Assembly: GCA_900556405.1 (NCBI GenBank)
Contig: USPB01000098.1
Location: 1 to 7,447 of the forward strand
Direction: 5' to 3'
Origin: an uncultured Actinomyces sp.
GTDB taxonomy: Bacteria > Actinomycetota > Actinomycetes > Actinomycetales > Actinomycetaceae
Length of the DNA: 7,447 nucleotides
Below the pieces are notes generated by a model. That model worked only from the letters and a program-made list of their open reading frames with translations, did no database searches and was not told where the DNA came from. Positions 1 through 4,619 of the stretch are shown here, piece after piece; within the stretch, counting starts at the first letter, position 1, and each line of letters begins with the position of its first letter. Both the position numbers and the translations under genes were made by a program.

Positions 1-38
1 AGCGCGGGGGAAAGACGAGATGTATCAAAGCTGCTCAT
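1..38 (-). CDS. Start of an unidentified minus-strand gene, cut by the window edge
   Basis: An ATG at 38-36 opens a frame that stays open to the window edge and reads MSSFDTSRLSPA. Nothing in these 12 residues identifies a family. The start is supported mainly by a TANNNT-type box (TAAACT, 51-46) whose last base is 7 nt from the A of the ATG, a spacing typical of leaderless actinobacterial genes. There is no well-placed Shine-Dalgarno; the AGG at 43-41 is too close to the ATG. It lies 72 bases beyond the last tad gene on the same strand. In several actinobacteria a DEAD/DEAH helicase neighbours a tad locus, but nothing visible here shows that this gene is one. Confidence 0.35.
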   Translation of the reverse strand, partial: MSSFDTSRLSPA

Positions 39-45
39 GGCCTAA

Positions 46-62
46 AGTTTACGTTCCGTTTA
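46..62 (-). promoter_or_regulatory. Candidate -10 box and GTAAAC direct repeat upstream of the truncated gene
   Basis: On the minus strand GTAAAC occurs twice, at 62-57 and 52-47, exactly 10 bases apart, or about one helical turn. The second copy overlaps TAAACT (51-46), which fits the actinobacterial -10 consensus TANNNT and sits 7 nt before the ATG at 38. No convincing -35 box was found 16-18 bases upstream. The repeat could be a regulator site or chance. Confidence 0.3.
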
Positions 63-110
63 CCCTCACTTCTGGACCCATCCCACAATGTGACCGTAGC
101 GGACGCCACT

Positions 111-551
111 TTAATACTGCCTGCGAGCCTCGCGCAGACGTGCACTCGAGGTCCGCACCAGCTCGGGAACCGCCGCCGTACGCAGGACAGGAGGCACCAA
201 CGACACGGTCGGCCGCGCACTCACTGCGACCTCCACCTCGGTATCGCTGACATTCACCGCACTCACAGTCACACCATCGCCCACCTTGCACGTGGTGTCC
301 GACAGCGCCGCAAGACCCTCCTCGACCCGAGAACGCACCCCGGCCTCGTCAACTTCGAGCACGTCCCCTTCCACGAAGAACGAGCCGCTTGAGGCGTTGC
401 CACCTCCAACGCTCGCCAGGGCGTCAGCGCACGACACAAGCCTGCGATCCTGCATCGCGACCTCGGTCAGCGCGAGGGAGACGAAGAGAAAAAGACAGAC
501 GAACGCGCAACCTGCCCCCATCAGCACGCCGACGCGCCCCTCATCACCCAT
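111..551 (-). CDS. TadE/TadG-like pseudopilin, third of three, last gene of the tad operon
   Basis: The protein is 146 aa with a short charged N-terminus (MGDEG), a hydrophobic segment at about residues 7-30, and a mainly beta-prone, exported remainder. This is the layout of TadE/TadG-like minor pilins that sit at the end of actinobacterial tad operons. A possible prepilin cleavage site follows Gly5 (DEG then RVGVL), but residue +5 would be Leu, not the Glu of classical type IV pilins. Leu there is also seen in some terminal TadE-like proteins. Two Cys (41 and 88) lie in the likely external part and could pair. The start at 551 was chosen because GGGAGG precedes it at good spacing and because the upstream frame extension is only shadow of the preceding gene. 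The start overlaps the stop of the preceding gene by 8 bases, suggesting coupled translation. Family assignment rests on architecture and position rather than on a strong motif. Confidence 0.7.
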   Translation of the reverse strand: MGDEGRVGVLMGAGCAFVCLFLFVSLALTEVAMQDRRLVSCADALASVGGGNASSGSFFVEGDVLEVDEAGVRSRVEEGLAALSDTTCKVGDGVTVSAVNVSDTEVEVAVSARPTVSLVPPVLRTAAVPELVRTSSARLREARRQY

Positions 552-948
552 GGGCCACCACCTCCCGGACGGGCACGCGCGCACTCGAGGACACATCCAC
601 ACCGGCGCGTCCCAGCCACGCGGGCACGAAGGGCAGGGGAACGCGCACGGACACCCGCACGTCGACGACGCCCCCATCGCCCTCGCACCCAACGCAATTC
701 GGGGACACGTCCGCCTGAGCATCGATCCCAAAGTCCTCCACGATGAGCGCAACGGCATGGGACGCGTCGGCTTCGCGCGCAGGATCCTCAGCGAGAATCC
801 GCGCGGCCTCACGCGCCCCCGCATCCACCGCCATCGCACCGGCACTCACCTGCCCAACCGCGAGAACAATGTAAATGTAGAGGACAGGAATGACGAGGAC
901 GACCAGGATGCCCAGGAATTCCACGCTGGCGTCCCCGCGCTCGTTCAT
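544..948 (-). CDS. tadE: TadE-like pseudopilin with canonical processing motif
   Basis: The protein is 134 aa. It starts MNERGDASVEF, a textbook type IVb pilin/TadE processing site: cleavage after Gly5 leaves Asp1 and Glu5 (of DASVEF) in the mature protein, followed by a hydrophobic helix at about residues 10-32. The stretch AGAMAVDAGAREAARIL (37-53) matches the amphipathic continuation typical of TadE proteins. The rest is a beta-rich external domain with a CVGC pair (Cys85 and Cys88) and the conserved-looking VRVPLPF stretch. It is probably a minor pseudopilin incorporated by the TadABC machinery after processing by a prepilin peptidase not encoded here. The ATG at 948 overlaps the preceding stop as ATGA, and GGAGGGG lies just upstream. 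The frame extends 13 codons further upstream, but that extension has no supporting site and would overlap the preceding gene more. Confidence 0.9.
   Translation of the reverse strand: MNERGDASVEFLGILVVLVIPVLYIYIVLAVGQVSAGAMAVDAGAREAARILAEDPAREADASHAVALIVEDFGIDAQADVSPNCVGCEGDGGVVDVRVSVRVPLPFVPAWLGRAGVDVSSSARVPVREVVAHG
558..566 (-). promoter_or_regulatory. Ribosome binding site deciding the start of the third pseudopilin gene
   Basis: The minus strand reads GGGAGGTGG at 566-558, followed by 6 bases and the ATG at 551. It lies inside the end of the preceding gene. It rules out the much longer upstream extension of this reading frame, which has no comparable site and overlaps a well-supported gene. 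Confidence 0.6.
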
Positions 949-1346
949 GGCCCCTCCACGAGAGCGCGACCGTGCACGGTGAGCCACCGCGGCCCAAAGC
1001 CTCCGACGAGAGGCAGGCGCGTACGAACAGTGACAACGAGCACGTCGACTCCGCCGTCGTCCTCGCGCCCGACGTCGATCTCACGATCCTTGGGCGCACC
1101 CACGAGAGAATCGAGGAGTTCTCCCGTCCGAGCCCTCGCCTCGTCTTCGTCGCCGCCGAGGAGCCCGCCGCGGCGCGCGCCCTCGGACGCGGCGCTCACA
1201 CTCATCGTGCGCACGTGCGAGGCGAAGGCAATCTGGGCGAGCAGGAGAATCACGAGGACAACAAGACCCTGGACGAGGACTGTCGACACGACCTCCGAGC
1301 CTCGCTCGGGATGCGCGTCAGATTCCTGAAATCGAGTCCATCGCAC
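945..1346 (-). CDS. TadE-like pseudopilin, first of three
   Basis: The protein is 133 aa from a GTG start. An N-terminal leader of about 16 residues ends in ERG (14-16), then SEVVSTVLV leads into a hydrophobic helix to about residue 43, followed by ASHVRTMSVSAASEGARRGG. The run SAASEGAR matches TadE-family proteins, which commonly read xxAAxEGARxG after the helix. Cleavage after Gly16 would put Glu at position 2 and Ser at position 5 of the mature protein, so the usual Glu5 is absent. The external domain ends with a short beta-rich region (DVLVVTVRTRLPLVGGFG). The GTG at 1346 lies inside the preceding small pilin gene (29-base overlap) with GGAG 10 bases upstream. A later GTG would remove the RG processing motif, so it was not chosen. 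The stop overlaps the next gene as ATGA, which suggests translational coupling. Confidence 0.8.
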   Translation of the reverse strand: MRWTRFQESDAHPERGSEVVSTVLVQGLVVLVILLLAQIAFASHVRTMSVSAASEGARRGGLLGGDEDEARARTGELLDSLVGAPKDREIDVGREDDGGVDVLVVTVRTRLPLVGGFGPRWLTVHGRALVEGP

Positions 1347-1488
1347 GGTTAAAGATCTCCACGAGGCGCTCCGAGGCGACTCCCCAAATAAGGACGACGA
1401 GGGCGGCCGTCATCAGCGTGATAAGCACCCATCCGGGCACGTCACCGCGCTCCCCGAGGGGAGTTTTCCTCAGGAATAGTTTCTTCAT
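1318..1488 (-). CDS. Small Flp-like pilin (56 aa) with an RGDVPGW motif
   Basis: This short gene encodes 56 residues: a basic leader (MKKLFLRKTPLGERG, 1-15), then DVPGWVLITLMTAALVVLIWGVA (a single hydrophobic helix, about 19-38), then a short amphipathic tail (SERLVEIFNRAMDSISGI). Its size, position between tadC and the TadE genes, and leader ending in RG match Flp-type prepilins, so it is the best candidate for the main structural subunit. The motif after the Gly is atypical: Asp1, Pro3 and Trp5 replace the usual GATAVEY-type sequence, so Glu5 is missing. From memory, small proteins with RGDVPGWVL-like segments recur at this position in other actinobacterial tad loci, but I could not check that. 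The ATG is preceded by a doubled AGGA (1504-1497). Its 3' end overlaps the following TadE-like gene by 29 bases. Confidence 0.8.
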   Translation of the reverse strand: MKKLFLRKTPLGERGDVPGWVLITLMTAALVVLIWGVASERLVEIFNRAMDSISGI

Positions 1489-1496
1489 GACTGTTT

Positions 1497-1504
1497 TCCT
1501 TCCT
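1497..1504 (-). promoter_or_regulatory. Doubled Shine-Dalgarno before the small pilin gene
   Basis: The minus strand reads AGGAAGGA at 1504-1497, 8 bases before the ATG at 1488. It occupies the only untranslated gap in the tad operon (16 bases between the tadC stop and this ATG). An independent, strong ribosome site would suit a subunit needed in excess over the platform proteins; that interpretation is inference. Confidence 0.65.
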
Positions 1505-2401
1505 TCACGGTGTGAAATCCAGGGCGATGAGCCCGGGGTAGAGGGCGAACATGACGGTCACGGGCAAGATGAGAAAGACGACGGGCAACAGCATGGCGAT
1601 CTCGCGCCTGCCTCCCTCCTCCATCAGGGCGGCGAGGGATCGTTCTCGCTGGTCGCGCGCCTGGTCATGCAGGACCGAGGCCAGGGGCGAGCCACGCTCA
1701 ATCGCGGTCGTGAGCGTTCGACTCAGGCGCGTGAGAGCGGGCGATTCGGTGCGCTCAACGAGGTCGGAGAGCGCACGCACGGAGGGCGTGCCGTTGCGGA
1801 TGTGCCCTGCGGTGAGGGACAGTTCCACCCCGAGCGGCCCACCCGCACACCCAGCAACCCGCTCGATGGCGGCAGGAATCGACTCCCCCGCCGCAACCGC
1901 GAGCGCCAGCAGCTCCGCACAGTCGGGAACGGCGATGTCGATCGCGCGCTGCCTGGCATTGGCGCGCAGCGTGAGGAAACGGTCCATACCTGCGACTCCC
2001 AGCAGTGTGCCGACGAGAGCGCACGCGCACAGGGGGATGAGCGAGGCGCGCAGCGAGGAGGCCGGGCGCGCCGTGAGGGCGAGGCAGGCGAGGATGAAAC
2101 CGGCGATACCTGCTAGTGCCTGGCGCAGCCGGAAGACGGAGACCTCCGGCGTCATTCCCGCCAGGGCGAGACGGCGCGAGACGGAGTCCGTGGTCGACCC
2201 CAGGGATTCGAGGGCGGCCGCGCTGACGCGCCGAGCCCACGCACTCACGGGGGACGGGGATTCCTCGCTGACGCGGCCCTGCGCGACGCGGGCCGCGAAG
2301 GAGGGGCGGCGTGCGAACCAGGCCGCCACGAGGAGGACAATCCCTCCCACGAAGAGCGCGCTGACTGCCACGTCGAGGATTCGTGTGGTCCAGGGGCTCA
2401 C
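1505..2401 (-). CDS. tadC: TadC-like inner-membrane platform protein (T2SSF domain)
   Basis: The protein is 298 aa from a GTG start. It belongs to the GspF/T2SSF family that forms the inner-membrane platform of type II secretion and type IV pilus systems; TadC acts with TadB and is driven by TadA. Membrane segments are visible at about 9-28, 95-112, 118-137 and 269-292. The T2SSF core runs from about 155 to 280, with IAVPDCAELLALAVAAGES (157-174) matching the family's opening helix-turn-helix. LLPVVFLILPVTVMFALYPGL near the C-terminus is the typical closing membrane helix. The cytoplasmic segment before it (IERGSPLASVLHDQARDQRER) carries the usual charged residues. The GTG at 2401 overlaps the tadB stop as GTGA and is preceded by a G-rich site (GGGGGGTGG). 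The open frame extends 57 codons upstream, but that part is out-of-frame tadB sequence. Length is normal for TadC. Confidence 0.93.
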   Translation of the reverse strand: MSPWTTRILDVAVSALFVGGIVLLVAAWFARRPSFAARVAQGRVSEESPSPVSAWARRVSAAALESLGSTTDSVSRRLALAGMTPEVSVFRLRQALAGIAGFILACLALTARPASSLRASLIPLCACALVGTLLGVAGMDRFLTLRANARQRAIDIAVPDCAELLALAVAAGESIPAAIERVAGCAGGPLGVELSLTAGHIRNGTPSVRALSDLVERTESPALTRLSRTLTTAIERGSPLASVLHDQARDQRERSLAALMEEGGRREIAMLLPVVFLILPVTVMFALYPGLIALDFTP

Positions 2402-3264
2402 GATCCACCCCCCAGGTTGCGCGGATCGGAGCTCAGCCGACTCATTGCCTTCATCGCCAGGTAGGCGATGACGCAGATCCCGGCACCCGAGCACAGGACG
2501 GCGATGCCTCCCGGGGAGTTCCAGACGCTCGCGCTGGCGCCTCCTCCCGACAGGAGCAGGAGGACGACCCACGGCGCGGCGACTCCGAGACGAGCGGCCC
2601 CAACCGTCCAGGACTGGCGGGCCTCGAGCTCACCGCGCACGCGCGCATCCTCGCGCAGGAGCGAGGCCAGGTCCTGCAGGAGGCGCGTCAGGTCGGCACC
2701 GCCGACGGAGCGCGCAATCCGCAGCGCCTCGATAATGCGATCGGCGACGGGATCTGCGACTTCTTCTTTCATTCGATCGAGCGCGGGAGCAAAACGCCCG
2801 TGAGCACTGTAGTCGCGGGAGAAGGCCTCGAAGGCAAAGCGGATGGGGACGGGACCCTCCTGCGCGAGGTCGCACAGGACTTGGGGCAACGAGGTACCCG
2901 CGCGCACGCCGGACACCATCGCATCGATGACCTCTGGCCATGCGGCACGAACGGTCTTGGCGTGGGCATGCACCCGGGAGACGACCCAGGCGTAGGGAAG
3001 GAAAGACACGCCGAGCGACACGATGAGGGCGACCGGCCATGCGCCGGTCACAGCGAGGACGAGCACCGCGACGACCACCCCGATCGCACCGCTGAGCAAG
3101 ACGAGGCGCCCCGCCGTCAGCCCCGGAACGCGTGCGCGCGCAACGTCCTCACGCACGCGCTTCCACGGCCCCCACGGCCTCCACACGGGCGCGGGGAGGA
3201 ACCACGGGGAGAGGGCCACAACGATCCCGATCCCGAACACGAGCCCACACACGATGGCGATCAC
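2398..3264 (-). CDS. tadB: TadB-like inner-membrane platform protein (T2SSF domain)
   Basis: The protein is 288 aa from the chosen start. It is the second T2SSF-family platform protein and likely partner of TadC. An N-terminal membrane segment (IAIVCGLVFGIGIVVAL) is followed by a basic loop, two membrane segments at about 54-95, and the T2SSF core at about 108-236. The core opens with AWPEVIDAMVSGVRAGTSL, the hallmark of TadB proteins. A final hydrophobic pair lies at about 222-270. Two GTG starts are possible. GTG 3264 gives a GTGA overlap with the tadA stop, the same junction type as tadB-tadC, and has GGAGTGGGGG upstream. GTG 3276 would add four residues but has its Shine-Dalgarno almost touching the start. 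I prefer 3264. It sits directly after tadA and before tadC, as in most tad loci. Confidence 0.93.
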   Translation of the reverse strand: MIAIVCGLVFGIGIVVALSPWFLPAPVWRPWGPWKRVREDVARARVPGLTAGRLVLLSGAIGVVVAVLVLAVTGAWPVALIVSLGVSFLPYAWVVSRVHAHAKTVRAAWPEVIDAMVSGVRAGTSLPQVLCDLAQEGPVPIRFAFEAFSRDYSAHGRFAPALDRMKEEVADPVADRIIEALRIARSVGGADLTRLLQDLASLLREDARVRGELEARQSWTVGAARLGVAAPWVVLLLLSGGGASASVWNSPGGIAVLCSGAGICVIAYLAMKAMSRLSSDPRNLGGGS

Positions 3265-4475
3265 AGCGTCCCCCACTCCAGCAGGGACGCCAGGTCGAAC
3301 CCTGCCGCAGCAAAGCGGTCATGCAGGTCCAGTCCGCCGCTGCCGCGTTCACAGCGGATCCCGTCGTACGTAAAGAGCGACGCAGTTTCGATCCGATGAC
3401 CTTCAACGCGCCCGGGAACCGCGAGAATCTCGGCGACGTGGCGGTGCCCATCGGCTCCTCGTTCAACGTGACACACGAGGTCAATCGACGAGGCCAGGGT
3501 CGGTGTGACGAACGCCGTCGTGACGTTTTCTCCCGCGAGGAGAGGCAGGATCGAGAGTTTATCGAGGGCCTCGCGCGCCGAATTGGCATGCACGGTCGCC
3601 ATGCCCGGCACGCCTGCATTGAGAGCGACCAGCAGATCAAGGGCCTCAGGGCCTCGCACCTCGCCGACGATCAGGCATTCGGGGCGCATACGCAGGGACT
3701 CACGCACGAGATCACGCAGAGTAATCTCCCCCGTCCCCTCCGCGCCCGCCGGACGAGTCTGCATCGCAACGTGGTCCCAGTTAGCCAGCCCCAGCTCGAA
3801 GACTTCCTCGCAGGAGATAACGCGGCGCGAACGCGGGAGCTCCCCCGCCAGGGCGCGCAGCAGCGTCGTCTTGCCCGCCTGAGTTCCTCCCGAAACGAGC
3901 ACGGACAGCCCGCAACTGACGGCGGCCGAGAGGAAGTCGCGCATCGGCGCAGCGACCATCTCGACCGCAACCAGATCCTCCAGGGTGCGTGCCCGCTGGA
4001 TATGTTTGCGGATGTTCACGCTCCACGACGCACCCGTCACCGGCGGAATGACGACATGGAGACGCTCCCCGCCCGCGAGCATCGCGTCCACGAAGGGACT
4101 CGACAGGTCGAGCCTGCGTCCCGAGTGGTGCAGCATCCTCTCCACGAGGGCCCGCACATCCTCGTCCGTGAGGATCAGGCTGGTCAACTCGGCCACACCG
4201 CCACGCGCGACAAACACGCGCGAGGCCGCGTTAATCCATATCTCCTCCACCGACGGATCATCCATCAGCACCTGGAGTGGGCCGAGGCCGCAGATGTCGT
4301 CCATGAGGTCCGCTTCGATCTGCGCGCGGGCAGAGGGCAACAGGTCGGGGGCATGCCGATCAATGGCACGCTCGATGAGCGCGCGCACCGCCGCGGGATC
4401 GCGAGCCGCGTCAATGCCGCCCGCAGCCAATCCCTCCCGGACACGCGCGGCGAGAGATCGCGTCGTGGCTTCCAT
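3261..4475 (-). CDS. tadA: TadA/CpaF-family secretion ATPase
   Basis: The protein is 404 aa, full length for the family. It is the cytoplasmic hexameric ATPase that powers assembly of Tad/Flp pili. In order it shows the N-terminal CpaF signature (GLGPLQVLMDDPSVEEIWIN, about 63-82), Walker A GGTQAGKTT (196-204), an Asp-box-like segment CEEVFEL (222-228), Walker B LIVGEVRGPEALDLL (268-282) with the catalytic Glu272, and the His box ATVHANSAREAL (293-304). GGTQAGKT and CEEVFEL differ from the commoner GGTGSGKT and EDTxEL forms. From memory this variant is typical of one actinobacterial CpaF subgroup rather than a defect. Arg residues suited to nucleotide contact are present (MRPECLIVGEVR). The ATG at 4475 has AAGGAGG at optimal spacing. 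It is the first gene of the operon, and no CpaE/TadZ-like gene precedes it. Confidence 0.96.
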   Translation of the reverse strand: MEATTRSLAARVREGLAAGGIDAARDPAAVRALIERAIDRHAPDLLPSARAQIEADLMDDICGLGPLQVLMDDPSVEEIWINAASRVFVARGGVAELTSLILTDEDVRALVERMLHHSGRRLDLSSPFVDAMLAGGERLHVVIPPVTGASWSVNIRKHIQRARTLEDLVAVEMVAAPMRDFLSAAVSCGLSVLVSGGTQAGKTTLLRALAGELPRSRRVISCEEVFELGLANWDHVAMQTRPAGAEGTGEITLRDLVRESLRMRPECLIVGEVRGPEALDLLVALNAGVPGMATVHANSAREALDKLSILPLLAGENVTTAFVTPTLASSIDLVCHVERGADGHRHVAEILAVPGRVEGHRIETASLFTYDGIRCERGSGGLDLHDRFAAAGFDLASLLEWGTL

Positions 4476-4482
4476 CGCTGCG

Positions 4483-4489
4483 CCTCCTT
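4483..4489 (-). promoter_or_regulatory. Strong Shine-Dalgarno of tadA
   Basis: AAGGAGG is on the minus strand at 4489-4483, 7 bases before the ATG at 4475. It fixes the tadA start and implies a conventional leadered transcript, unlike the divergent gene to the right. Confidence 0.75.
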
Positions 4490-4513
4490 GCTACAGACCA
4501 AGCCAATGTGTCG

Positions 4514-4543
4514 AAAATAACAGAGTTTTTCGGCAAGGAGCAA
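4514..4543 (-). promoter_or_regulatory. Candidate promoter of the tad operon
   Basis: On the minus strand TTGCTC (4543-4538) and TATTTT (4519-4514) are separated by 18 bases and resemble a housekeeping -35/-10 pair. Transcription would begin near 4507, giving a leader of about 30 bases that contains the Shine-Dalgarno. This AT-richer patch stands out from the GC-rich surroundings. The motif match is imperfect. Confidence 0.4.
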
Positions 4544-4544
4544 A

Positions 4545-4567
4545 CCCACACCCACCCAATCTCCCCC
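4545..4567 (-). other. G-rich tract able to form a G-quadruplex
   Basis: On the minus strand four G runs follow one another: GGGGG (4567-4563), GGG (4557-4555), GGG (4553-4551) and GGG (4547-4545), with loops of 5, 1 and 3 bases. This satisfies the G3+N1-7 quadruplex pattern. It lies immediately upstream of the candidate tadA -35 box and inside the divergent promoter region. Whether it folds or acts is not known. Confidence 0.45.
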
Positions 4568-4607
4568 GACTCCGCGCGGGGAAGCACTCGCGCGCCCTCA
4601 CACGCGA

Positions 4608-4613
4608 TACGTT
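4608..4613 (+). promoter_or_regulatory. Candidate -10 box for leaderless transcription of the APH-like gene
   Basis: TACGTT (4608-4613), preceded by GA, matches the TANNNT actinobacterial -10 pattern and ends 6 bases before the A of the ATG at 4620. Transcription would therefore start at or next to the ATG. There is no Shine-Dalgarno in the 20 bases before the start, in contrast to the other genes here, which supports leaderless translation. A -35 box is not obvious. Confidence 0.5.
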
Positions 4614-4619
4614 AAGTCA

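Noticed and set aside
39..110. Intrinsic terminator after the tad operon
   Set aside because: The only inverted repeat (GTGGCG/CGCTAC near 96-109) has a two-base loop and a mismatch, and no T tract follows, so I do not call a terminator.
286..1329. 347-codon plus-strand open frame opposite the TadE-like genes
   Set aside because: The product is Arg/Ser/Pro/Thr-rich with no domain, and the opposite strand carries three coherent pseudopilin genes with matching overlaps.
1551..2471. 306-codon plus-strand open frame opposite tadC
   Set aside because: It is rich in Arg, Ser and Ala with no motif, and is a shadow of tadC.
3132..4520. 462-codon plus-strand open frame antisense to tadA and tadB
   Set aside because: It lies opposite genes with clear motifs. 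Its product is low-complexity, Arg/His-rich sequence with no recognisable domain, as expected for antisense frames at high GC.
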